In this document: positions 53,226-61,750 of the stretch, piece by piece
How the letters are laid out: every line of letters begins with the position of its first letter
Numbering within the stretch: position 1 is the stretch's first letter
Source: an uncultured SAR116 cluster alpha proteobacterium
GTDB taxonomy: Bacteria > Pseudomonadota > Alphaproteobacteria > Puniceispirillales > Marisalimonadaceae
Direction: 5' to 3'
Length of the DNA: 64,000 nt
Assembly (NCBI GenBank): GCA_902543145.1
Contig: CACBXG010000001.1
Coordinates: forward strand, 206,965 to 270,964
Position numbers and translations under genes: made by a program
The notes under the pieces: model-generated
Databases searched by the model: none
What the model saw: only the letters and a program-made list of their open reading frames with translations
What the model was told of the DNA's origin: nothing

Positions 53226-54422
53226 ATGACAATAAGCCCATCGATAATGACAACATATGGAAGAATTGATATTGCCTTTACACATGGTGAAGGAAGTTAT
53301 TTATACTCAGAAGATGGAAAAAAATATTTAGATTATGCAAGTGGTATTGCTGTTAATGCATTTGGACATTGTCATCCAAAGTTGGTGGAAGCTCTAAAAG
53401 ATCAAGCCTCGAAATTATGGCATACGTCTAATCTTTACAGGATCCCTGAACAAGAAATAGTTGCAGAAAAACTTGTAGAAAACTCATGTGCAGATAGGGT
53501 CTTCTTCTGTAATTCTGGTGCTGAAGCGACTGAGGGAGCTGTTAAAGTTGCTAGAAGGTTTGCATGGGCAAAAGGTGAAAAAGATAGGACAGAAATTATT
53601 TGTGCTACTGGAGCTTTTCATGGCCGTACTTTAGCAATGTTAGCTGCAAATGATAGACCATTATTTAGAGAAGGATTTGGACCATCTGCTCAAGGCTTCA
53701 CACATGTTGAATGGGGAGACATTGAAAATTTAAAAAATAAAATAGGTAAACATGTTGCGGCTATTTTAGTAGAACCAGTTCAAGGAGAAGGTGGTGCTAG
53801 AAAAGCTCCTAATGGCTACCTTAAATTACTGCAAGATATTGCAAATGAGAATGGATCTTTGTTGATTTCAGATGAAGTGCAAATTGGGATGGGTAGGTCA
53901 GGGACTCTTTTCGCTTATCAACAAGAAAATATTGAACCAGACATAATAGCGTTAGCTAAGGGTCTTGGTGGGGGGTTTCCAGTAGGAGCAGTTATGGCAA
54001 AAGCCAAAGTAGGTGATGCAATGATACCAGGTACTCATGGCAGTACATTTGGAGGCAATCCTCTAGCTATGAGATCCGCCAATGCTGTTTTAGATCTTCT
54101 ATTAGAAGATGATTTTCTCAAAAGCTTAAGAGAAAATATTATTTACTTAGACAATAAAATGGATGCCTTAGTAAATGATGACGACAATGTCTCTCCAGTA
54201 ATATTATGTAAAAAAGGCTCAGGAATGTTAAGGGGCTTTCAGTTAACAGAAAATATCGCTGCAGGTGATTTTGGAAATATTTCAAGAGAAAAAGGGTTGT
54301 TGCTAGTAGGCGCTGCAGAAAATACAATTAGATTACTTCCACCACTTAATACTTCTAAAGAAGAAATAGACCAAGCTTTTGAAATTTTAAGTGAAGTTGT
54401 TAAAGAAATTAAAAAAAACTAA
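53226..54422 (+). CDS. argD: Acetylornithine aminotransferase
   Basis: A 398-residue class III PLP aminotransferase of arginine synthesis. PLP contacts are visible in NSGAEATEGAVKVAR (about 96-110), FHGRT (about 135-139), the DEVQIGMGRSG block (about 218-228) and the Schiff-base lysine in LAKGLGGG (about 244-251). GTHGSTFGGNPLA follows. argF starts 6 bases downstream, which fixes the pathway and argues against GABA or other aminotransferases. The order argD-argF-hslO is common in alphaproteobacteria. Confidence 0.95.
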   Translation: MTISPSIMTTYGRIDIAFTHGEGSYLYSEDGKKYLDYASGIAVNAFGHCHPKLVEALKDQASKLWHTSNLYRIPEQEIVAEKLVENSCADRVFFCNSGAEATEGAVKVARRFAWAKGEKDRTEIICATGAFHGRTLAMLAANDRPLFREGFGPSAQGFTHVEWGDIENLKNKIGKHVAAILVEPVQGEGGARKAPNGYLKLLQDIANENGSLLISDEVQIGMGRSGTLFAYQQENIEPDIIALAKGLGGGFPVGAVMAKAKVGDAMIPGTHGSTFGGNPLAMRSANAVLDLLLEDDFLKSLRENIIYLDNKMDALVNDDDNVSPVILCKKGSGMLRGFQLTENIAAGDFGNISREKGLLLVGAAENTIRLLPPLNTSKEEIDQAFEILSEVVKEIKKN

Positions 54423-54428
54423 AATATT

Positions 54429-55316
54429 ATGCCAAATTTTATTGATTTAAAGGATCTAAAAAAAGACCAACTTATTGATTTAATTTCATTGTCTTTAAAA
54501 TGGAAGAACAATAATTGTGCTCAATTTATGAAAGATAAAAATGTTGTGCTTATCTTTGAAAAACCTTCTTTAAGAACTCGAATATCTTTTGAAGTAGGAA
54601 TAAATCAATTAGGCGGAAACAGCTATCTTTTGAATGAAAAAGAAATGCAACTAGGAGAAAGAGAGACTGTTGAGGATACTGCAAGAGTTCTAGAACGATA
54701 TGCTGATATGGTAATTATAAGATGTTTTGGACATGATCAGTTAATAAAGTATGCAAATATATCTGAGGTTCCTGTAATTAATGCTCTTACAGATTTCAGT
54801 CATCCTTGCCAAGTTGTAGCAGATTTAATTACTATAAAAGAACATCTAAACGATTTTGAAAACAAAAAAATTGCCTGGTTTGGTGATTGTAATAACGTTT
54901 TACAAAGCTGGATAGAAGCTTCTGGTTTACTAAATTTTCAATTATACATAGCTTGTCCAGAGGGTGTAAAACCAGATGCAAAAACAATATCATGGGCTCT
55001 TGAAAGAAATAATAATATTTCTATTACACATGATCCTCAAGAAGCTGCAAAAGGTGCTAACTGTATTATTACTGATACATGGAGATCAATGGGTGACAAA
55101 AGCCCATTTCCTGAAGATCAATTCATACCATTTCAAGTAAATAAAAAAATAATGGAATTAGCAGATAAAAATGCGATCTTTATGCATTGTCTACCTGCTT
55201 ACAGAAATAAAGAGGTAAGTTCTGAAGTGCTAGAAGGAAGTCAATCTGCTGTATTTGACGAAGCTGAGAATAGATTACATGCACAAAAAGCAATCATGCA
55301 ATTTTGTCTTAAATAA
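54429..55316 (+). CDS. argF: Ornithine carbamoyltransferase
   Basis: Forms citrulline from ornithine and carbamoyl phosphate; 295 residues. The carbamoyl phosphate site is KPSLRTRISFE (about 45-55), with FSHPCQVVADL (about 119-129) and the ornithine site HCLPAYRNKEV (about 255-265; the classical form reads HCLPAHRGxEV). DTWRSMGD (about 219-226) is also conserved. It is translationally close to argD and 27 bases before hslO. Confidence 0.95.
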   Translation: MPNFIDLKDLKKDQLIDLISLSLKWKNNNCAQFMKDKNVVLIFEKPSLRTRISFEVGINQLGGNSYLLNEKEMQLGERETVEDTARVLERYADMVIIRCFGHDQLIKYANISEVPVINALTDFSHPCQVVADLITIKEHLNDFENKKIAWFGDCNNVLQSWIEASGLLNFQLYIACPEGVKPDAKTISWALERNNNISITHDPQEAAKGANCIITDTWRSMGDKSPFPEDQFIPFQVNKKIMELADKNAIFMHCLPAYRNKEVSSEVLEGSQSAVFDEAENRLHAQKAIMQFCLK

Positions 55317-55343
55317 AAAATTTGAGTAACTTATATTTCTAAA

Positions 55344-56225
55344 ATGACTTTGAACAATCACGTAATTCCATTTCAATTAGGTAACAATAGTGTTAGAGGT
55401 AACATAGTAAGACTGCAAACCGTTGTTTCTGAAATAGTAAAGCGCAATAAATATCCGACAAATGTAGAAAGTTTATTTGCTGATACACTTACCATTACCG
55501 CATGTTTAGGGTCTAGAATGAAGCATGATGGTGTTTTTACTATTCAGGCTAAAGGTACAGGTGACGTTCACACTTTATTTTCTGACATAACAAGTGATGG
55601 ATTTCTTAGGGGTTATGTTGGTCTAAACGCAGATTTTAAAAGTGCAGACAGTAACTTAAATTCTTTAATGGGTTCAGGACATATTTCATTCACTTTAGAT
55701 CAAGGAAAATATATCAAAAGATACCAAGGAATAGTTTCTCTTGAAGAACCAGACATGTCTAAAACAACAGAACTTTATTTTAATAATTCTGAACAGTTAG
55801 AAACAAAATTTCTTACCTTCAATTTTTATGACACTGATATAAGCAATAGAAAAAATTTATTTTCTGCAGGACTTATAATGTTACAAAAACTGCCTGTCAA
55901 AAGTAGTTTTGACGAGGAAAGCAATGAAGAAGTTTGGCAAAATTCATTAAATTTTTTATCAACATTAGGTAAAGAAGAGTTTTTATCAACTAATCTTACA
56001 TCAGAAGAAATTCTGTATAGATTATTTAATGAACTAGAAATCACAGTTTATAATGAAATAATCATCAAAGATCAATGCAGGTGTTCAGATGAAAAAATTA
56101 AATTTGCTATTAAAAATTTAAGTAAAAAAGAATTAAAAGAAATTGCAGATGAAAATGGAAACATGAAAGTTGTCTGTGAGTTTTGTAAAACAGAAAGAAT
56201 ATTTCCTAGTAAAACTTATAATTAA
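55344..56225 (+). CDS. hslO: Redox-regulated chaperone Hsp33
   Basis: A 293-residue cytosolic holdase activated by oxidation. The C-terminal zinc switch is complete: CRC at about 246-248 and CEFC at about 277-280, the family's CxC...CxxC spacing. The N-terminal domain has the ACLGSRMKHDGVFTIQAKGTG region (about 53-73). It forms the last gene of the argD-argF-hslO set and shares 4 bases (TTAA) with the convergent trkH. Confidence 0.95.
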   Translation: MTLNNHVIPFQLGNNSVRGNIVRLQTVVSEIVKRNKYPTNVESLFADTLTITACLGSRMKHDGVFTIQAKGTGDVHTLFSDITSDGFLRGYVGLNADFKSADSNLNSLMGSGHISFTLDQGKYIKRYQGIVSLEEPDMSKTTELYFNNSEQLETKFLTFNFYDTDISNRKNLFSAGLIMLQKLPVKSSFDEESNEEVWQNSLNFLSTLGKEEFLSTNLTSEEILYRLFNELEITVYNEIIIKDQCRCSDEKIKFAIKNLSKKELKEIADENGNMKVVCEFCKTERIFPSKTYN

Positions 56226-57667
56226 TTCTTCCAAAATAATGGTGAGAACATAACTAATATTGCAAAAATTTCCAGTCGACCTAATATCATGCCTGCGCAT
56301 AAAATTAATTTTCCTAGCTCTGGGATCGATTGATATGATCCTGATGGACCAATTATATCACCTAAACCAGGACCTACATTTCCAATTGCAGAAGCTGCGC
56401 CAGAAATGGCAGTAACTAAATCAAGCCCTAATCCTCCCAATAAAGAAGCAATGACAGCAAAAGAAATTATATATAAAAAGAAAAAACCCATAACAGACTC
56501 TGCCACATTTTCTGGAATTGGTTTTTGGTTGTAATAAGAAACTACGACTGCATGAGGTCTTATAAGCTTAGAAACTTGTGCTTTTGCATTTGCTATCAAA
56601 ACTTGTATTCTAGCCATTCTTAAACCACAAGTTGTCGATCCAGCACAACCTCCTACAAACATAAGAATGAGTAAAATAGTAGTAGGAAAACCACCCCAAT
56701 TATTAAAATCAGAAGTTCCAAAACCAGTTCCAGTGATTATTGAAATCACATTAAAGGAAGCCAACCTTAAAGCTTGAAGATATGGTATGTTATTTGAACT
56801 TAAATATAATGACATGATCAGAACCACAAAGAAAACCAAAGTCAAAAATAGTTTAACTTGATCATCTTTGATTAGATTTTTCATACCATTTTTAGTTATA
56901 GCTAAATAATGAACAAAAGGAAGTGATCCAACTAACATCCCAAAAATAATAATTATTTCAATTGTTGAAGAATTAAATGCCGCTAAAGATTCAGACTTTG
57001 TTGAATACCCCCCGGTTGCAAGGGTTGTCATTGCATGTGCAATTGAGTCAAATATCGGCATTCCAGCACCCCATAACATGAACGCCCAAATAACAGTTAA
57101 TGTTATATATACAATACTGATTCCAGTAGCAAAGCTCGCTGCTTTTGGGACAACTTTGTCAGGAGTTTCATATGACTCAGTTTTAAAGAGTTGCATACCA
57201 CCAATTGATAACATTGGTAAAACAGCTAAAGCCATAACAATTATACCTACACCACCAAGCCATTGAAGAAGGGCACGCCAAATTAAAATTCCTTGAGAAT
57301 TTGTTTCTAAATTTACAATTACAGTTGCGCCCGTAGTTGTAATTCCAGATGTTGACTCAAAAAAAGCGTCAACAAAGCTCATATCAATATCAGATAGTAG
57401 AAATGGCAATGATCCAAAGATAGCGATTGAGATCCATGCACTATTTGTCAATAAAAATGCCTGTCTCAATTCTAAATGTTCAGTTGTACTTCCTTTGTTT
57501 GTGAGGAAAAGTATTAATCCTACAAATAATGTAGCCATTGAAGATCCAACAAATGCAGGCCAATTTTCATTACCATAGAACCAATCTATAAATGCAGGTA
57601 CCATCATAAATATAGAAAGAATGCATAATAACATTCCAATGAGATAAATTATAGGTGAAAATTTCAT
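56222..57667 (-). CDS. trkH: Potassium uptake protein TrkH
   Basis: A 481-residue membrane subunit of the Trk K+ uptake system, with four selectivity-filter P-loops: ESTSGITTTGATV (about 108-120), ATGGYST (about 217-223), ITGTGFGT (about 310-317) and SAIGNVGPGLG (about 434-444). Length and helix pattern fit TrkH/TrkG. The regulator trkA is not in the window. It is separated by 46 bases from folE, in the same direction. Confidence 0.93.
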   Translation of the reverse strand: MKFSPIIYLIGMLLCILSIFMMVPAFIDWFYGNENWPAFVGSSMATLFVGLILFLTNKGSTTEHLELRQAFLLTNSAWISIAIFGSLPFLLSDIDMSFVDAFFESTSGITTTGATVIVNLETNSQGILIWRALLQWLGGVGIIVMALAVLPMLSIGGMQLFKTESYETPDKVVPKAASFATGISIVYITLTVIWAFMLWGAGMPIFDSIAHAMTTLATGGYSTKSESLAAFNSSTIEIIIIFGMLVGSLPFVHYLAITKNGMKNLIKDDQVKLFLTLVFFVVLIMSLYLSSNNIPYLQALRLASFNVISIITGTGFGTSDFNNWGGFPTTILLILMFVGGCAGSTTCGLRMARIQVLIANAKAQVSKLIRPHAVVVSYYNQKPIPENVAESVMGFFFLYIISFAVIASLLGGLGLDLVTAISGAASAIGNVGPGLGDIIGPSGSYQSIPELGKLILCAGMILGRLEIFAILVMFSPLFWKN

Positions 57668-57713
57668 GATTTATTCTGTGAGCTTTATTAAAGACTATTT
57701 AATTTAAATTTCC

Positions 57714-58328
57714 TTAAGTTGCCATTTTCAAAAATCTATCTTGTAAATTTTTATCCTCTAAAAAACAACCACTAAAAAGATTAGTAGTCATTGTAACATC
57801 ATTTTTTAAAACACCTCTGGTACTCATACAGTGATGTTCTGCATCAATAAATACAGCGGTTCCTTTGGGTAATAGTGTTTTATCTATACAATTTAATATT
57901 TGTGCAGTCATAGTCTCTTGAGTTTGAAGTCTTTTAGCATATAGATCTAACACTCTTGCTAGTTTTGAAATTCCAACAACTCTTTTGTCTGGATAATAAC
58001 CTATAGAAGCCCTGCCAATAATAGGAACCATATGGTGTTCACAATGACTTTCAAAATTTATATTCTTTAACAAAACAATATCATTATATCCTTCGATATC
58101 TTCAAAAGTTTTAGATAAAAATATTTCAGGATCCTGGCTGTAACCTGCATAAAATTCGTTGAAAGACTTTATTACTCTTTTAGGCGTTTCTATTAAGCCT
58201 TCTCTTTCAGGATCTTCACCTATGTAGCGTATTAAAGTTTTAACTGCTTCTTCAGCTTCCGCTTTTGAAATTATTTTATCATCTTCATTATCAATTATAA
58301 TCTTTGAAGCATTAATAGACGAATTCAT
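57714..58328 (-). CDS. folE: GTP cyclohydrolase I
   Basis: Makes dihydroneopterin triphosphate from GTP, the first step of folate synthesis; 204 residues. Zinc ligands and active-site residues are in the SHCEHHMVPIIG block (about 96-107), with GRASIGYYPDKRVVGISKLAR after it, RLQTQETMTAQI (about 137-148), and EAEHHCMSTRG-like DAEHHCMSTRG (about 163-173). This is the standard bacterial FolE-1A form. Its neighbours, trkH and an ABC ATPase, are not related. Confidence 0.97.
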   Translation of the reverse strand: MNSSINASKIIIDNEDDKIISKAEAEEAVKTLIRYIGEDPEREGLIETPKRVIKSFNEFYAGYSQDPEIFLSKTFEDIEGYNDIVLLKNINFESHCEHHMVPIIGRASIGYYPDKRVVGISKLARVLDLYAKRLQTQETMTAQILNCIDKTLLPKGTAVFIDAEHHCMSTRGVLKNDVTMTTNLFSGCFLEDKNLQDRFLKMAT

Positions 58329-58416
58329 TGTGCACCTTTAATTTTTATAATCAATTCTTAACTAATTATATTATTTAAGCAACGTATTATTGTTTTATTA
58401 CAAATTAAAAAAATAT

Positions 58417-59064
58417 TTACTTTAAAAATAAATTCAAATCTACGGGTTTTTCATTACTAATCTTTTTATCTTCTTCATCGTGCGTAACTAGTAAACAAGG
58501 AATTTTACTTTCTCTAATCATACTAATAACAAAATTTCTGAACGTAATTCTATGTTCAGGATCTAAAGATGAAAAGGGTTCATCAAGTAATAATAATTCT
58601 GGTTCTGACATTACTGCTCTAAGACAAGCTATCCTGGCCTTTTGACCTCCTGAAAGAGTATGTGGATATCTATTTTGAAAGCCCTCCATATTAGCTTTTT
58701 TTAAATTTTCATTTATTAAAAATAATTTTTCTTTTGATTTTAGCTTTCTATTCATTCCAAAATATATATTTTGTTCGATAGTCAAATGAGGGAATAAAGT
58801 ACCCTCTTGCAATAATAGTCCGATTTTTCTTTTTTCAGTTGGAATATTATTCAAAATTTTCCCATTTAAAATTATTTTACCTTCGAATGACAAGTTATCT
58901 TCAGTAGTGCCTGCTATAACATTAATTAAAGAAGATTTTCCAACTCCATTTTTTCCAAACACGCATAAAATATTACCATTATTTATCTTTAGATTAAGAT
59001 TTTTGATAAATGGTTTTTCTTTTGGAGAATTCCATTTCAATGATATGTTAAATAATTCAAACAA
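58417..59064 (-). CDS. Orphan ABC transporter ATP-binding protein (ThiQ/YnjD-like)
   Basis: A 215-residue ABC ATPase with Walker A GKNGVGKS (about 37-44), Q-loop LLQEG (about 84-88), signature LSGGQKAR (about 137-144) and Walker B LLLLDEP (about 157-163), then the VTHDEED switch. The FGMN and LRAVMSEPE features resemble thiamine-type importer ATPases (ThiQ/YnjD). No permease or binding protein is nearby, so the substrate is a guess. It is divergent from the SprT-like gene with only 38 bases between. Confidence 0.82.
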   Translation of the reverse strand: MFELFNISLKWNSPKEKPFIKNLNLKINNGNILCVFGKNGVGKSSLINVIAGTTEDNLSFEGKIILNGKILNNIPTEKRKIGLLLQEGTLFPHLTIEQNIYFGMNRKLKSKEKLFLINENLKKANMEGFQNRYPHTLSGGQKARIACLRAVMSEPELLLLDEPFSSLDPEHRITFRNFVISMIRESKIPCLLVTHDEEDKKISNEKPVDLNLFLK

Positions 59065-59102
59065 AGTCAGATAACCTTAAGTCAAAACCTTAAAATAAAT
59101 AA

Positions 59103-59612
59103 ATGATAAAAGAAATTTTAAAAATAAAAAATGTGTTTAATTTCAGCAGAAGTAATAGTTCAATTAAGAATAAACAGCCTAAAGATTTGGAGCCTTTTAG
59201 AAAATTTTTGGATCTAGCTAGGTTTGAAATGGACAAAAATGGGCTATTTGATTGGAAATTAGATCTAGATCATGCAAAAGTGAGGGCAGGAGCATGTTTT
59301 TTTAGAGAGAAAAAAATCTCGTTTTCAAGGAATTTCATTAAAAATTCAAATGAGTCGGAAATTTATGACACAATTCTTCATGAAATAGCTCATGCGCTTG
59401 TAGGTCCTAATCATGGTCATGACATCGTATGGAAAAAAACAGCTAAAAAGCTTGGGTGCTCAGCAAAGAGGTGTCATACTTTAGAATTTTCAGATTATAA
59501 ATGGATAAGGTACTGTGAAAATTCTTGTTGGGAACAGAAAATACATAGGCGAAAATTAAATTTAATTTGTAGAAAATGTGGAGCTTCTGTTTGTTATAAG
59601 AAGAATATATAG
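59103..59612 (+). CDS. SprT-like zinc metalloprotease-domain protein
   Basis: A 169-residue protein with the SprT-like core: LHEIAHALVGPNHGHDIVWKK region (about 97-117), where H98, E99 and H102 are the gluzincin-type site and a further His follows at about 110. The C-terminus has a zinc-ribbon-like CxxC pattern (C139, C144, C158 and C161). SprT-like proteins relate to Spartan-type proteases, but bacterial roles are mostly unknown. It is convergent with the epimerase gene (3-base gap). Confidence 0.83.
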   Translation: MIKEILKIKNVFNFSRSNSSIKNKQPKDLEPFRKFLDLARFEMDKNGLFDWKLDLDHAKVRAGACFFREKKISFSRNFIKNSNESEIYDTILHEIAHALVGPNHGHDIVWKKTAKKLGCSAKRCHTLEFSDYKWIRYCENSCWEQKIHRRKLNLICRKCGASVCYKKNI

Positions 59613-59615
59613 AAA

Positions 59616-60041
59616 TTATTTAATTTCTTCTAACTCAATAAGAGTTCCTGAAAAATCTGATGGTTTCAAAAATATTACAGGGTTCCCATGAGCCCCAATC
59701 TTTGGGTTGCCGTCACCTAAAATTGTTGCTCCTACTTCTTTAAGTTTTTTTGAGACAGATTTTAAATCACCAACCTCATAACAAATGTGATGCATACCTC
59801 CATTGGGATTTTTCAAAAGAAACTTACTAATTGGACTATTCTCATTTAACGGTTCAAGAAGTTCAACCTTTGTGTTTGGTGATTCTATAAATACTATTTT
59901 AACTCCATGTTCAGGTAAAGTTTGAGGTTTGCTGACATTAGCGCCTAGGGCCTTTTGCCACATATCAGAGGCTTTCGTTATATTAGGAACAGCAATAGCA
60001 ATATGATTAAGTCTTCCGATATTTGAATAAAATTCTTCCAT
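59616..60041 (-). CDS. mce: Methylmalonyl-CoA epimerase
   Basis: Interconverts (2S)- and (2R)-methylmalonyl-CoA between propionyl-CoA carboxylase and the mutase; 141 residues of VOC fold. Metal ligands are in GRLNHIAIAVP (about H12), GGMHHICYEV (about H86) and the terminal LIELEE glutamate. I start at the ATG at 60041 because a GGAG lies 6 bases before it; the frame is open 21 codons further upstream without support. It is divergent from pccB, pccA and the mutase, so the whole propionate pathway is here. Confidence 0.9.
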   Translation of the reverse strand: MEEFYSNIGRLNHIAIAVPNITKASDMWQKALGANVSKPQTLPEHGVKIVFIESPNTKVELLEPLNENSPISKFLLKNPNGGMHHICYEVGDLKSVSKKLKEVGATILGDGNPKIGAHGNPVIFLKPSDFSGTLIELEEIK

Positions 60042-60187
60042 AGAATACTCCAAAAAAAAATAAATTTTCTTAAACAAGTTATATTTAATTTTAATAATTT
60101 TCAATTATCATAGATTGATTATTACTAGTTAATTTTTACAAATTTTGCTAAATATTATTTCTTAGTATCTTCTGAAGGAGAAATGTT

Positions 60188-61732
60188 ATTAAGAAATCAA
60201 GTAGAGAAATAATTTCTGAGTTACAATCAAGAAGAGAAAAAGCGCGACTTGGTGGTGGAACAGAAAGAATAGAAAAACAACATTCACTTGGGAAACTTAC
60301 CGCAAGAGAAAGAATAAACACTCTTTTGGATGATGGCTCATTTGAAGAAACTGATATGTTTGTTATCCATCGCATAAGAGATTTTGGAATGGATGGGAAT
60401 ACTATTCCAGGTGATGGAGTTATAACAGGATCTGGTAAAGTTAATGGCAAATTAGTCTATATTTATGCTCAGGATTTTACCGTTTTTGGTGGGTCGCTAT
60501 CATCAGATCACGCAAAAAAAATTGTAAAAATAATGAAACTGGCAATTCAAAACAAAGCACCTATCATTGGTTTGAATGATAGTGGAGGGGCAAGGATCCA
60601 AGAAGGTGTTGAATCTTTAGGTGGTTACGCGGATGTTTTTTTGCAGAATGCTCTAGCTTCTGGTGTAGTCCCTCAAATTTCTATGATTATGGGACCGTGT
60701 GCTGGTGGAGCTGTTTACTCTCCAGCTATGACGGATTTCACATTCATGGTCAAAGAAACAAGTTATATGTTCGTCACGGGCCCTGATGTAGTTAAAACGG
60801 TTACCTCAGAAGAAGTTACTGCGGAGGAACTAGGAGGAGCTAAAACTCATACAACAATTTCTTCAGTAGCGGACGGATCATTTAATAATGATATTGAAGC
60901 TTTAAATGTATTAAGAAAATTTCTCAGTTTTTTACCATCTAGTAATGAATATAAATATATTAAAAGAAAAACTGATGACCCAAAAAAAAGAATTTCTTTA
61001 GCATTAGATACATTGATACCTGAGAATCCTAATTTACCGTATGATATGAAAGAACTTATTGTTTCAATTGCTGATGAATACGATTTTTTTGAATTACAAC
61101 AAAATTTTGCAAAAAACATACTTATTGGTTTTATAAGGATGGATGGCCAAACTATTGGAGTTGTAGCAAATCAACCAATGGTTTTAGCAGGTTGCTTGGA
61201 TAATGATTCTAGCAGAAAGGCAGCAAGATTTGTAAGATTTTGCGACGCTTTCAATATTCCTATTTTGACATTAGTAGATGTACCAGGGTTTATGCCAGGA
61301 ACTGCTCAAGAATATGGTGGTATAATTAAGCACGGTGCGAAACTATTATTTGCATATGCAGAAGCTACTACACCAAAGGTTACTTTAATTACTAGAAAAG
61401 CATATGGTGGAGCATATGATGTTATGAGTTCAAAACATTTAAGGGGAGATGCTAATTATGCATGGCCTACTGCTGAAATTGCAGTTATGGGAGCAAAAGG
61501 TGCAGTAGAAATCCTTTTTCGAAATGAATTAAATGATCCAAAAAAAATAGAAACCAGAACATTAGATTATGAGGAAAGATTTGCAAATCCTTTTATCGCT
61601 GCAGAAAGAGGTTTTCTTGACGATGTTATAATACCTAGCAATTCCAGATTTAGATTGATACAAGCGTTTTCTAAATTAAAAAATAAGACACAAAAAAACC
61701 CAGATAAAAAATTTGGAAATATTCCACTTTAA
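60188..61732 (+). CDS. pccB: Propionyl-CoA carboxylase beta subunit, apparent ATT start
   Basis: Carboxyltransferase half of propionyl-CoA carboxylase; 514 residues from 60188, normal for the family. Conserved stretches include [20 protein letters not shown] (about 137-156), [17 protein letters not shown] and [20 protein letters not shown]. The family's N-terminus ([20 protein letters not shown], then GKLTARERI, about 15-43) lies upstream of the first in-frame ATG/GTG/TTG, the TTG at 60326, so translation must begin earlier. In-frame stop TGA is at 60173, and the only plausible codon is ATT at 60188, 7 bases after a GAAGGAG site. An ATG at 60183 is out of frame. Confidence 0.9.
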   Translation: MKKSSREIISELQSRREKARLGGGTERIEKQHSLGKLTARERINTLLDDGSFEETDMFVIHRIRDFGMDGNTIPGDGVITGSGKVNGKLVYIYAQDFTVFGGSLSSDHAKKIVKIMKLAIQNKAPIIGLNDSGGARIQEGVESLGGYADVFLQNALASGVVPQISMIMGPCAGGAVYSPAMTDFTFMVKETSYMFVTGPDVVKTVTSEEVTAEELGGAKTHTTISSVADGSFNNDIEALNVLRKFLSFLPSSNEYKYIKRKTDDPKKRISLALDTLIPENPNLPYDMKELIVSIADEYDFFELQQNFAKNILIGFIRMDGQTIGVVANQPMVLAGCLDNDSSRKAARFVRFCDAFNIPILTLVDVPGFMPGTAQEYGGIIKHGAKLLFAYAEATTPKVTLITRKAYGGAYDVMSSKHLRGDANYAWPTAEIAVMGAKGAVEILFRNELNDPKKIETRTLDYEERFANPFIAAERGFLDDVIIPSNSRFRLIQAFSKLKNKTQKNPDKKFGNIPL

Positions 61733-61750
61733 TAATAACAGAAGTATAAT

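Noticed and set aside
60183..60212. ATG at 60183 as the start of pccB
   Set aside because: It is in another frame and meets a stop after nine codons; it is also too close to the ribosome site. Kept only as a sign of a possible indel.
60148..60450. 100-codon leftward frame over the pccB start
   Set aside because: It is the reverse complement of the conserved PccB N-terminus.
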